Source: Micromonospora chalcea
GTDB taxonomy: Bacteria > Actinomycetota > Actinomycetes > Mycobacteriales > Micromonosporaceae
DNA length: 35,071 bases
Assembly: GCF_002926165.1 (NCBI RefSeq)
Contig: NZ_MAGP01000153.1
Coordinates: 1 to 35,071 of the forward strand
Direction: 5' to 3'
In this document: positions 20,379 to 28,117 of the stretch, piece after piece
Numbering within the stretch: position 1 is the first letter of the stretch
Layout: the number at the start of each line of letters is the position of its first letter
The notes under the pieces: model-generated
What the model was told of the DNA's origin: nothing
What the model saw: the letters and a program-made list of their open reading frames with translations, nothing else
The model's database searches: none
Translations under genes and position numbers: made by a program

Positions 20379-20630
20379 TCAGTCGCGCAGCGGGCGGCCC
20401 TGCCCGTCGACACCGCCGTTGACGAGGATCAGGATGCCGTCGACGAGGCCCCAGATCGCGCCGATGCCGCACGTCACGAGCGTGACGATGAGCTGGATGA
20501 CACCGGTCTTGGTGTCGCCCATGTAGAACCGGCCGATGCCGAAGCCGCCGAGGAGGATCTGGAGCACACCCGCGACGACCTTGCTCTTGTCCGAGACGCC
20601 CTGCGGGTACTGCTGGTAAGGAGTGGTCAT
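20379..20630 (-). CDS. TM2-domain membrane protein
   Basis: The 83-residue protein begins MTTPYQQYPQGVSDKSK and contains a TM2 domain. A first helix (VVAGVLQILLGGFGIGRFY) leads to the conserved GRFYMGDT turn, then a second helix (TGVIQLIVTLVTCGIGAIWGLVDGILILV). TM2 proteins are small two-helix membrane proteins of unknown function, common in actinobacteria. The frame is open upstream to 20780, but that part has no protein character. ATG at 20630 lies 8 bases after a -10-like hexamer, so a leaderless transcript is likely. It stands alone on the reverse strand. Confidence 0.9.
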   Translation of the reverse strand: MTTPYQQYPQGVSDKSKVVAGVLQILLGGFGIGRFYMGDTKTGVIQLIVTLVTCGIGAIWGLVDGILILVNGGVDGQGRPLRD

Positions 20631-20638
20631 GAGCGGAC

Positions 20639-20667
20639 ACAATAGTGATCGACTCGCGTCCTGTCGG
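20639..20667 (-). promoter_or_regulatory. Leaderless promoter of the TM2 gene
   Basis: Reading the reverse strand, CCGACA (20662-20667) and TATTGT (20639-20644) are separated by 17 bases. TATTGT ends 8 bases before the ATG. No Shine-Dalgarno sequence is present. Confidence 0.6.
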
Positions 20668-20801
20668 CCCCGGCACCCCGGTCGTGGAAGGATATTTACC
20701 GAACTCTGTCCTGTCGGCTGATGACGTCTCCACCGGCCAGCCTGGCCCATGCCTGACACACCGTCAGCACCAGCGGGCACCGGATGTCACAGTGTCGCCG
20801 T

Positions 20802-20827
20802 CCGTGGGCTTCCCACGGCTCTAGACT
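20802..20827 (+). promoter_or_regulatory. Inverted repeat and -10-like hexamer upstream of ald
   Basis: CCGTGGG (20802-20808) and CCCACGG (20812-20818) form a 7-bp stem with a 3-base loop. TAGACT (20822-20827) follows at once and could be a -10 element, about 95 bases before ald. The palindrome would sit in the -10/-35 spacer, a place typical for an operator. No regulator can be named. Confidence 0.4.
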
Positions 20828-20921
20828 GCCGCCGGCGGGACCGGTGTACCGCGCCGGCAACGGAGCCGGCGCAGCGCCGCGCAGTCGGGGGTGAGCAGCC
20901 CCGGAGGAAGGTGTCTGCATC

Positions 20922-22037
20922 GTGAAGGTCGGAATCCCCCGCGAGGTCAAGAACCACGAGTACCGGGTGGCGATCACGCCCGCGGGCGTCAACGAGTTCA
21001 CCCGCCACGGCCACGAGGTCTTCGTCGAGGCCGGCGCCGGCGTCGGCTCCAGCATCACCGACGACGAGTTCGCCGCCGCCGGTGCGAAGATCCTGGCCAC
21101 CGCCGACGAGGTGTGGGACACCGCCGAGCTGGTCCTCAAGGTGAAGGAGCCGATCGCCGAGGAGTACCACCGGATGCGCGAGGGACAGGTGCTCTTCACG
21201 TACCTGCACCTGGCCGCCTCCCGCGAGTGCACCGACGCGCTGGTCGACCGCAAGGTCACCGGCATCGCGTACGAGACGGTCGAGCTGCCCGACCGGTCGC
21301 TGCCGCTGCTCGCCCCGATGTCCGAGGTGGCCGGCCGGCTCGCCCCCCAGGTGGGCGCCTTCTACATGATGCGCACCGGCGGCGGGCGGGGCGTGCTGCC
21401 CGGCGGCGTCTCCGGCGTGTACGCGGCCAAGACCGTGGTCATCGGCGCGGGCGTGTCCGGCCTCAACGCCGCCGCCATCGCGCTGGGCCTGCAGTCCGAG
21501 GTGCTGCTGCTGGACAAGAACGTGGCCCGGCTGCGCTCCGCCGACGCCATCTACCGGGGCCACCTGCAGACCGTCGCCTCAAACGCGTACGAGATCGAGC
21601 GGGCAGTGCTCGACGCGGACCTGGTCATCGGCGCGGTGCTGGTGCCCGGCGCGAAGGCCCCGAAGCTCATCTCCAACGAGCTGGTCTCCCGGATGAAGCC
21701 GGGCAGCGTGCTCGTCGACATCGCCATCGACCAGGGCGGCTGCTTCGAGGACTCGCGCCCGACCACGCACGCCGACCCGGTCTACAAGGTCCACGACTCG
21801 ATCTTCTACTGCGTGGCGAACATGCCCGGCGCGGTGCCGAACACCAGCACCTACGCGCTGACCAACGTCACCCTGCCGTACGCCCTCGAACTGGCCAACC
21901 AGGGCTGGCAGGCGGCGCTGCGCAACGACCCGGCGCTGGCACTGGGCTTGAACACCCACGCCGGCAAGGTCGTCTACGGCCCGGTCGCCGAGGCGCACGG
22001 CATGGACGTGCTGCCGCTGGACGAGGTGCTGAGCTGA
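20922..22037 (+). CDS. ald: Alanine dehydrogenase
   Basis: The enzyme catalyses NAD-dependent L-alanine deamination to pyruvate, or the reverse. The 371-residue length is typical. Lys75 (VLKVKEP) and His96 (TYLHLA) match the catalytic residues of the M. tuberculosis enzyme. The NAD-binding fold has VVIGAGVSGLNAA (173-185) and LDKN, and Asp271 lies in VDIAIDQGG. GTG at 20922 follows GGAGGAAGG by 11 nt and gives the family N-terminus MKVGIPREVKNHEYRV. Its stop lies 11 bases before the xerD start. In mycobacteria ald lies elsewhere; next to xerD it matches the Streptomyces arrangement as I recall it. Confidence 0.97.
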   Translation: MKVGIPREVKNHEYRVAITPAGVNEFTRHGHEVFVEAGAGVGSSITDDEFAAAGAKILATADEVWDTAELVLKVKEPIAEEYHRMREGQVLFTYLHLAASRECTDALVDRKVTGIAYETVELPDRSLPLLAPMSEVAGRLAPQVGAFYMMRTGGGRGVLPGGVSGVYAAKTVVIGAGVSGLNAAAIALGLQSEVLLLDKNVARLRSADAIYRGHLQTVASNAYEIERAVLDADLVIGAVLVPGAKAPKLISNELVSRMKPGSVLVDIAIDQGGCFEDSRPTTHADPVYKVHDSIFYCVANMPGAVPNTSTYALTNVTLPYALELANQGWQAALRNDPALALGLNTHAGKVVYGPVAEAHGMDVLPLDEVLS

Positions 22038-22048
22038 CCGACGCCGCC

Positions 22049-23020
22049 GTGCGCGCGGCCGGCGCGGAACCCGCGCCGGCCCTGCGCCGTGCGGTCCGCA
22101 CGTACCTGGACCACCTCACCGTCGAGCGCGGGCTGTCCGCGAACACGCTCGCCTCGTACCGCCGGGACCTGGACCGCTACCTGGCCACGCTGGCCGCGGC
22201 CGGGGTTACCGACCTGGCCGCCGCCGGGCCCGCGCAGGTCGAGGCCCACCTGGCCCGGCTGCGCGCCGGCGACGACGACCACCCGCCGCTCGCCGTCTCC
22301 TCCGCCGCCCGCGCCGCCAGCGCGGTACGCGGCCTGCACCGCTTCGCGCTGCGCGAAGGGCTCACCGGCGCCGACCCCAGCCGCGACGTCCGCCCGCCCG
22401 CGCCACCGCGCCGCCTGCCCCGGGCGCTGCCCGTCGACGCGGTCCTGCGGCTGCTGGAGGCCGCCGGCCCGGCCGACGGCGCCGGCGACGCCGCCGCCCG
22501 CGCGCTGCGCGACCGGGCGCTGCTGGAATTCCTGTACGGCACCGGCGCGCGCATCTCCGAGGCGGTCGGCGCCGCCGTCGACGACCTCGACCTGGACGCC
22601 GGAACCGTGCTGCTGCGCGGCAAGGGCGGCCGGACCCGGCTGGTCCCGGTCGGCGGGTACGCGGCCGACGCGCTGCGCGCCTGGCTGGTCCGGGGCCGCC
22701 CGGCGCTGCTCGCGGCCGGACGCGGCGCCCACGCGGTGTTCGTCAACGCCCGCGGCGGCCCGCTCACCCGGCAGGGCGCCTGGGCCGTGCTGCGCGCCGC
22801 CGCCGCCCGGGCCGGCCTGCCGGTCGACGGCCCCGACGCGGTCTCCCCGCACACGCTGCGCCACTCGTACGCCACGCACCTGCTCGACGGCGGCGCGGAC
22901 GTGCGCGTGGTGCAGGAACTGCTCGGCCACGCGTCGGTGACCACCACCCAGGTCTACACACTGGTCACCGTGGAACGACTGCGCGAGGTGTACGCGACAG
23001 CGCATCCGCGTGCCCGCTGA
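22049..23020 (+). CDS. xerD: Tyrosine recombinase XerD
   Basis: With XerC this recombinase resolves chromosome dimers at dif. The 323-residue product has an N-terminal SAM-like core-binding domain (~10-115) and a catalytic domain. Its catalytic residues are Arg168 (GTGARISE), Lys192 (GKGGRTR), His268 and Arg271 (HTLRHSYATHL), His294 (LLGHAS) and Tyr303 (QVYTLV). GTG at 22049 is the first standard start after the ald stop; the frame is open upstream as a shadow of ald. An in-frame CTG at 22034 lies closer to a GAGGTG, so the exact start is uncertain. It leads the segregation genes parA-scpA-scpB. Confidence 0.94.
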   Translation: MRAAGAEPAPALRRAVRTYLDHLTVERGLSANTLASYRRDLDRYLATLAAAGVTDLAAAGPAQVEAHLARLRAGDDDHPPLAVSSAARAASAVRGLHRFALREGLTGADPSRDVRPPAPPRRLPRALPVDAVLRLLEAAGPADGAGDAAARALRDRALLEFLYGTGARISEAVGAAVDDLDLDAGTVLLRGKGGRTRLVPVGGYAADALRAWLVRGRPALLAAGRGAHAVFVNARGGPLTRQGAWAVLRAAAARAGLPVDGPDAVSPHTLRHSYATHLLDGGADVRVVQELLGHASVTTTQVYTLVTVERLREVYATAHPRAR

Positions 23021-23215
23021 GTCGCCGGCGTGGCCGGGCCTGGCCGACGGGCCGCCGACACGCCGACCCGCTACCGAACGTGCTGCTGGCCGGTGGCGTA
23101 CAGTCGGCATCGGCGCGGGCCTCCAGGTGCGACGGACCGGGGGTGCGCAGCGGCGCCGCGAGGGACGTCGGACGGCTCCGACGCCGGGTGGTCGTCGGGA
23201 GGGGGCAACGAGGAC

Positions 23216-24139
23216 ATGGCAGGAAACGGTGACCGTGCCGAGACCTGGACGTCGGAGCTCCGTGAGCAGCAGGCGACGCTCGGCGCCGATCTCGGCCCCG
23301 CCGACCCGGCCGCGTACACCATGCGCAAGCCGATCCCCGAACCCATGCCGACCGACCGGCACGGCCCGGCGCGGATCATCGCGATGGCCAACCAGAAGGG
23401 CGGCGTCGGCAAGACCACGACGACCATCAACCTGGGCGCGGCCCTGGCCGAGTACGGCCGCAAGGTGCTGCTCGTCGACTTCGACCCGCAGGGCGCCCTC
23501 TCCGTCGGGCTGGGCGTCAACCCGCACAACCTGGACCTGTCGGTCTACAACCTGCTGATGCAGGACGACGTCACCGCCGAGGACGTCCTGATCAAGACCG
23601 ACGTGGCCGGGCTGCACCTGCTACCCGCCAACATCGACCTCTCCGCCGCCGAGATCCAGCTCGTCAACGAGGTCGCCCGGGAGATGGCCCTGGCGCGGGT
23701 GCTGCGCACCATCCGCAAGGAGTACGACTTCATCCTGATCGACTGCCAGCCCTCACTGGGCCTGCTGGCGATCAACGCGCTCACCGTCGCGCACGGCGTG
23801 CTCATCCCGCTGGAGTGCGAGTTCTTCAGCCTGCGCGGTGTCGCGCTGCTGCTGGACACCATCGACAAGGTGCGCGAGCGGCTCAACTTCGACCTGGAGC
23901 TCGAAGGCATCCTCGCCACCATGTACGACAGCCGCACCACCCACTGCCGCCAGGTGCTGCAGCGGGTGGTCGAGGCGTTCGGCGACAAGGTCTACCAGAC
24001 CGTCATCACCAAGACGGTGAAGTTCCCCGAGTCCACCGTGGCCGGCGCCCCGATCACCACCCTCGACCCGGCCTCCTCCGGCGCGCGCAACTACCGGCAG
24101 CTGGCCCGGGAGGTCATCGCCGCCCAGGCGGACCGGTAG
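23216..24139 (+). CDS. ParA/Soj-family ATPase
   Basis: The 307-residue protein has a deviant Walker A motif NQKGGVGKTTT (59-69) with the signature Lys61. LLVDFDPQGALSVGLG follows, then LIDCQPSLGLLAINAL (Walker B) and a C-terminal SGARNYRQLAREV. About 50 residues precede the P-loop. It is the Rv1708-type ParA, which sits beside scpA/scpB and has no parB next to it, unlike the parAB pair at the origin. Chromosome or membrane partitioning is known for the family; the partner here is not visible. ATG at 23216 follows AGGGGG and GAGG. Confidence 0.94.
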   Translation: MAGNGDRAETWTSELREQQATLGADLGPADPAAYTMRKPIPEPMPTDRHGPARIIAMANQKGGVGKTTTTINLGAALAEYGRKVLLVDFDPQGALSVGLGVNPHNLDLSVYNLLMQDDVTAEDVLIKTDVAGLHLLPANIDLSAAEIQLVNEVAREMALARVLRTIRKEYDFILIDCQPSLGLLAINALTVAHGVLIPLECEFFSLRGVALLLDTIDKVRERLNFDLELEGILATMYDSRTTHCRQVLQRVVEAFGDKVYQTVITKTVKFPESTVAGAPITTLDPASSGARNYRQLAREVIAAQADR

Positions 24140-24168
24140 GGCGCACGCCGGCCGCCCGCCGCGTCGTC

Positions 24169-24174
24169 TACGGT
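24169..24174 (+). promoter_or_regulatory. Possible -10 element of scpA
   Basis: TACGGT ends 6 bases before GTG 24181, and no ribosome site is present, so scpA may also be read from a leaderless transcript. There is no convincing -35. Confidence 0.3.
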
Positions 24175-24180
24175 TTCCCG

Positions 24181-25188
24181 GTGACCGCACCGCCCCTCGA
24201 CCCGCCACACGGCGCCGGCGACCCCGCCGTAGCCGCGGAGCTGGCCGCCGAGGTCGACGGTGTGGTGCCCGCCGACGCGGGCACCGGCGAGCAGACCAGT
24301 GGCTTCACCGTCCGGCTGGACAACTTCACCGGCCCGTTCGACCTGCTGCTCCAGCTGATCAGCAAGCACAAGCTGGACGTCACCGAGGTCGCGCTGCACA
24401 AGGTCACCGACGAGTTCATCGCGTACCTGCGGGCGATGGGCGACCAGTGGGACCTGGACGAGACCAGCGAGTTCCTGCTCGTCGCCGCCACCCTGCTCGA
24501 CCTCAAGGCGGCCCGGCTGCTGCCCTCCGCCGAGGTGGAGGACGAGGAGGACCTGGCGCTGCTGGAGGCGCGGGACCTGCTGTTCGCGCGGCTGCTGCAG
24601 TACAAGGCGTACAAGGAGGCCGCCGCGCACATCGCCGAGCTGGAGGCGGTCGGCGGACGGCGCTACCCGAGGGCGGTCACGCTCGAACCCCGGTACGCCG
24701 AGGCGCTGCCCGACCTGGTGCTCGGCATCGGTCCCGAGCGGCTGCGCAAGCTCGCGGTCAAGGCGATGAGCCCGAAACCGGTGCCCGAGGTGTCCATCGC
24801 GCACGTGCACATGGTCCGGGTCAGCGTCCGCGAACACGCCGGCATCATCGCCGACCGGCTGCGCCGCGCCGGGATCGCCACGTTCTCGCTGCTCTGCGCC
24901 GACTGTGAGATGACGCTCGAGGTGGTGGCCCGGTTCCTGGCGCTGCTGGAGCTGTACCGGCAGGGTCTCGTGGCGTTCGTGCAGGAGCAGGCGCTGGAGG
25001 AGTTGACCGTTCGCTGGACCGGCCCGGTCGACGGCGAGGCCGAGCTGACAGTCGACGAGTACGCCGGCAACCCCGAGCCCACCCCCGCCGCCGGGCCTGG
25101 CGACGGCACATCGGCCGACGCTGCCGCATCCGCTGACGCCGCCGTGCCCGCCGAGGCGGCGGACGAACCCGCACCGACGCAGGAGTGA
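24181..25188 (+). CDS. scpA: Segregation and condensation protein A (kleisin)
   Basis: ScpA is the kleisin that bridges the two SMC heads in the SMC-ScpAB condensin. The 335-residue product has the family N-terminal domain from ~40 (FTVRLDNFTGPFDLLLQLISKHKLDVTEV, then LVAATLLDLKAARLLP). An acidic linker (EVEDEEDLALLEARDLL) and a C-terminal winged helix ending in YRQGLVAFVQEQALEELTVRW follow. The first ~40 and last ~50 residues are Ala/Pro-rich and variable. GTG at 24181 lies 41 bases after parA. scpB begins 4 bases after the stop. Confidence 0.96.
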   Translation: MTAPPLDPPHGAGDPAVAAELAAEVDGVVPADAGTGEQTSGFTVRLDNFTGPFDLLLQLISKHKLDVTEVALHKVTDEFIAYLRAMGDQWDLDETSEFLLVAATLLDLKAARLLPSAEVEDEEDLALLEARDLLFARLLQYKAYKEAAAHIAELEAVGGRRYPRAVTLEPRYAEALPDLVLGIGPERLRKLAVKAMSPKPVPEVSIAHVHMVRVSVREHAGIIADRLRRAGIATFSLLCADCEMTLEVVARFLALLELYRQGLVAFVQEQALEELTVRWTGPVDGEAELTVDEYAGNPEPTPAAGPGDGTSADAAASADAAVPAEAADEPAPTQE

Positions 25189-25192
25189 ACGG

Positions 25193-26509
25193 ATGAGCGA
25201 CGAGGAACGCCGCGACTCGCTGGCCGACCAGGCCGCCGCCTGGATCCCCCCGTGGCAGCGCCCGTCCGCGCCCAAACCCGACCCGAAAAGTAGTGATTCG
25301 TCCGAAACCGCCGACTCGGCACCCGAGCCGCCCACAGATCTTGGAAGCCAAGGGCCCCTCCAGGGGCCGTTTCCTTCCAAGATCGCCGAAACCACGTCGG
25401 ATCTTGGTACGGAGGCGCCCTCTGAGGGGCGGGAGCGTACCAAGATCTCGGGTGAAAGCTCGACGGCCGACGCTGACGAGCGCATCGAGCCTTCGGCCGA
25501 TGCCGATGCCGATGCCGACGCCGATGCCGGTCCGGCCACCGTTGACGACATTGACCCTGCAGTCGAACAGGCAACCAGCTCCGACGTCGCCCCGAACCCC
25601 GGCATCTACCCGGCAACCGGCACCGACTCCGGCTCCGGCAGCGGCCCGGCGATCGACACCGGCGTCGCTCCGGCAACCGGCTCCGGCGCGAGCACCGAGG
25701 CCGGGGGCGGCGTCGACCCGCCAGCCGCCGTCGACTTCGTCAGCTCCGACGCCAGCCGAGACGACGAAGACGAGGCCGGGCACGGCGACGACGGCCGGCG
25801 AGACGCCGACACCGCTGGGCGGGACGCCGACACCGCTGGGCGGGACGCCGACGCGGCCGCGCAGGAACCGGGGGACCGGGCGAGTGGCGGAGCGGCGGGC
25901 GGCGTACCCCAGAAGCGGGGACGCCGACGGGCCGCGCCGGAACCGCCGCCCGCGCCGGTCCTGGACGACGCGGAGCTGCGCGGCGCCCTGGAGGCGATCC
26001 TGCTGGTGGTGGACCAGCCGGTCAGCGAACTGGTCCTGGCCGAGGTCCTCGAACAGGCGCCGGAACGGGTCGGCGCGATGCTCGACGAGATCGCTGCCGG
26101 GTACACCGCCGCCGGGCACGGGTTCGACCTGCGCCGGGCGGCGGGTGGCTGGCGTCTCTACACCCGGCCGGAATACGCCACCTACGTCGAGCGGTTCGTA
26201 CTGGACGGGCAGTCCGTGCGGCTGACCCAGGCCGCGCTGGAGACCCTCGCCGTGGTCGCCTACCGGCAGCCGGTGACCCGTTCGCGCATCTCGGCCATCC
26301 GGGGTGTCAACTGCGACGGGGTGCTCCGTACCCTGGTGGGTCGCGGCCTGGTCGAGGAGTGCGGCACCGAAGCGGACAGCGGCGCCTACCTCTACCGGAC
26401 CACCACCATGTTCCTGGAGAAGCTGGGGCTGAACTCGGTGGACGACCTGCCGCCGCTGGCCCCGTTCCTTCCCGACGACGTAGAAGAGCTTGCCGATGCG
26501 ACGCGATGA
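25193..26509 (+). CDS. scpB: Segregation and condensation protein B with long low-complexity extension
   Basis: ScpB dimers bind ScpA in the SMC complex. The 438-residue product is about twice the usual length. Residues ~257-438 are the two winged-helix domains (LRGALEAILLVVDQPVSELVL, LTQAALETLAVVAYRQPVTRSRISAIRGVN, GRGLVEECG). Residues 1-256 are a Ser/Asp/Ala/Gly-rich extension. It has two palindromic DNA inserts at residues ~49-64 and 70-85, an (Ala-Asp)n run near 103 and a 7-residue repeat near 205. Only MSDEERRDSLADQAAAWIPPWQRP at the start looks constrained, and a similar short N-terminus could be a docking peptide. ATG at 25193 follows scpA by 4 bases. It overlaps rluB by 14 bases. Confidence 0.95.
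   Translation: MSDEERRDSLADQAAAWIPPWQRPSAPKPDPKSSDSSETADSAPEPPTDLGSQGPLQGPFPSKIAETTSDLGTEAPSEGRERTKISGESSTADADERIEPSADADADADADAGPATVDDIDPAVEQATSSDVAPNPGIYPATGTDSGSGSGPAIDTGVAPATGSGASTEAGGGVDPPAAVDFVSSDASRDDEDEAGHGDDGRRDADTAGRDADTAGRDADAAAQEPGDRASGGAAGGVPQKRGRRRAAPEPPPAPVLDDAELRGALEAILLVVDQPVSELVLAEVLEQAPERVGAMLDEIAAGYTAAGHGFDLRRAAGGWRLYTRPEYATYVERFVLDGQSVRLTQAALETLAVVAYRQPVTRSRISAIRGVNCDGVLRTLVGRGLVEECGTEADSGAYLYRTTTMFLEKLGLNSVDDLPPLAPFLPDDVEELADATR
25337..25384. repeat. Palindromic repeat element, copy 1, inside scpB
   Basis: GATCTTGGAA (25337-25346) and TTCCAAGATC (25375-25384) are perfect inverted repeats. They enclose a second stem, GGCCCCT (25353-25359) with AGGGGCC (25362-25368). The 48-bp element is read in frame. 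Confidence 0.85.
25400..25447. repeat. Palindromic repeat element, copy 2, inside scpB
   Basis: GATCTTGGTAC (25400-25410) and GTACCAAGATC (25437-25447) are perfect inverted repeats enclosing CGCCC/GGGCG. It is the same length (48 bp) as copy 1, starts exactly 63 bases after it and is in the same reading frame. Confidence 0.85.
25802..25858 (+). repeat. 21-bp tandem repeat in scpB
   Basis: Two exact 21-bp units (25802-25822, 25823-25843) beginning GACGCCGACACCGCTGGGC are followed by a partial third. They encode DADTAGR repeats in the variable extension. Confidence 0.9.
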
Positions 26510-27266
26510 CCGTGCCCCGAAGCCCGACGCCCCCGTGTACGAGGGCGCCGAGCGCCTGCAGAAGGTGCTCGCCGCCGCGGGGGTGGGTTCCCGGCGCGCC
26601 TGTGAAGACCTGATCTTCCGGCGCCGGGTCACCGTGAACGGGCGGGTGGCGCAGCTCGGCGACAAGGCCGACCCGGCCCGCGACGTGATCGTCGTCGACG
26701 GGGAGCGGCTCCAGGCCGACGTCCGCCTGGTCTACGTGGCGATGAACAAGCCGCGCGGCGTGGTCACCACCATGGCTGACGAGAAGGGCCGCACCGAGCT
26801 CGCCGACTTCATCGGCGCGCGGCTGGAGCAGCGGGTCTACCACGTCGGGCGACTGGACGCCGACAGCGAGGGCCTGCTCCTGCTCACCAACGACGGCACC
26901 CTCGCCCACAAGCTCATGCACCCGTCGTACGAGGTGCTCAAGACCTACCTCGCCGAGGTGGCCGGGCCGATCCCGCGCAACCTGGGCAAGCGCCTCGCCG
27001 CCGGCGTCGAGCTGGAGGACGGGCCGGTGAAGGTCGACGGGTTCAAGCTGGTCGACACGCTCGGCAAAACCGCCCAGGTGGAGCTGACCCTGCACGAGGG
27101 GCGCAAACACATCGTCCGGCGCCTGATGGCCGAGGTGGGACACCCGGTGTCCCGCCTGATCCGTACCTCGATCGGTCCGATCAAGCTCGGCGACCTGCGC
27201 ACCGGGCGGCTGCGGCGGCTGACGAACGCGGAGGTCGCCGCCCTGTTCAAGGCCGTGGGTGACTGA
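26496..27266 (+). CDS. Ribosomal large-subunit pseudouridine synthase, RluB/RsuA family
   Basis: The 256-residue product has an N-terminal S4 domain (~18-75, ERLQKVLAAAGVGSRRACEDLI). The catalytic domain has the family motif GRLDADSEGLLLLTNDG, with nucleophile Asp121. NKPRGVVTT at ~84-92 and EGRKHIVRRLMAEVGHPVSRLIRTSIGPI near the end are also typical. It isomerises uridine in 23S rRNA; the target of RluB is U2605 in E. coli, but the exact position here is inferred. ATG at 26496 overlaps scpB by 14 bases and follows AGAAGAG. This matches the Rv1711 position. Confidence 0.93.
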   Translation: MRRDDRAPKPDAPVYEGAERLQKVLAAAGVGSRRACEDLIFRRRVTVNGRVAQLGDKADPARDVIVVDGERLQADVRLVYVAMNKPRGVVTTMADEKGRTELADFIGARLEQRVYHVGRLDADSEGLLLLTNDGTLAHKLMHPSYEVLKTYLAEVAGPIPRNLGKRLAAGVELEDGPVKVDGFKLVDTLGKTAQVELTLHEGRKHIVRRLMAEVGHPVSRLIRTSIGPIKLGDLRTGRLRRLTNAEVAALFKAVGD

Positions 27267-27339
27267 CCCGCCGATCGGGGTACGGCTGCCGGTAGGCTTC
27301 GACGCGGTCCGCGGGCCGGCGCGTGCCGCCCGGCGGGAC

Positions 27340-27356
27340 GCCCGCGCGGCGCGGGC
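27340..27356. repeat. Short GC palindrome in the rluB-cmk gap
   Basis: GCCCGCGC and GCGCGGGC flank a single G. It may be a weak terminator for the rluB transcript. The rest of the 170-base gap shows no gene and no clear promoter. Confidence 0.35.
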
Positions 27357-27436
27357 ATGATTGACGACAGAACCATCCGCTCAACGGCGCCCGGGAATCC
27401 GGGTGACCCGCGAGGTACGGGCTGAGGAGGACAACG

Positions 27437-28117
27437 GTGGAGGAGAACGTACCGGCCGGGCGATGTGTGGTCGCTGTGGACGGGCCGTCCGGTTCGGGGA
27501 AGTCCACCGTGTCGCGGCGGCTCGCCGCGGGCCTCGGCGCCCGCTACCTCGACACCGGCGCCATGTACCGGGCGCTGACCTGGGCAGTCCTGCGCTCCGG
27601 CGTGGAACTCACCGACGCCGAGTCGGTGGCCAAGGTCGCCGCCGAGGCCGACCTGCGCATCGGCACTGACCCCCAGGGGTACGCCGTGACAGTCGACGGC
27701 ACCGACGTGTCCACCGCCATCCGCGGCGCCGAGGTGACCGCCGACCTGTCCGCGGTGGCCGCCGTCGCCGCCGTACGCGAGCTGCTGGTGGACCGGCAGC
27801 GGCGGGTGATCGCCGACGCGGGCCGGATCGTGGTCGAAGGCCGGGACATCGGCTCGGTGGTCGCGCCGGACGCGGACCTGAAGGTGTACCTGACCGCCTC
27901 CGAGGCGGCGCGCGCGAAGCGGCGCAGCGCCGAGGACGCCGCCGACGTCGCGGCGACCGCCGCGGACCGCGCCCGCCGGGACCGCCTCGACTCGACCCGC
28001 AAGGTCAACCCGCTGCAGCAGGCCCCCGACGCGGTTGTGCTGGACACCACCGAGCTGGGCATCGACGAGGTAGTGGCCCGCCTGCGCGAGATGCTCACGG
28101 AGCGGGGTGCCGCGTGA
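27437..28117 (+). CDS. cmk: Cytidylate kinase
   Basis: This enzyme phosphorylates CMP and dCMP with ATP, downstream of pyrG-derived CTP turnover. The 226-residue product has the P-loop GPSGSGKST (16-24), YLDTGAMYRALTW (35-47), VVEGRDIGSVVAPDADLKVYLTAS and an Arg-rich RARRDRLDSTR segment typical of the lid. GTG at 27437 follows GAGGAGG by 6 nt. Its stop overlaps the der start by 4 bases (GTGA), so cmk and der are cotranslated, as in mycobacteria. Confidence 0.97.
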   Translation: MEENVPAGRCVVAVDGPSGSGKSTVSRRLAAGLGARYLDTGAMYRALTWAVLRSGVELTDAESVAKVAAEADLRIGTDPQGYAVTVDGTDVSTAIRGAEVTADLSAVAAVAAVRELLVDRQRRVIADAGRIVVEGRDIGSVVAPDADLKVYLTASEAARAKRRSAEDAADVAATAADRARRDRLDSTRKVNPLQQAPDAVVLDTTELGIDEVVARLREMLTERGAA

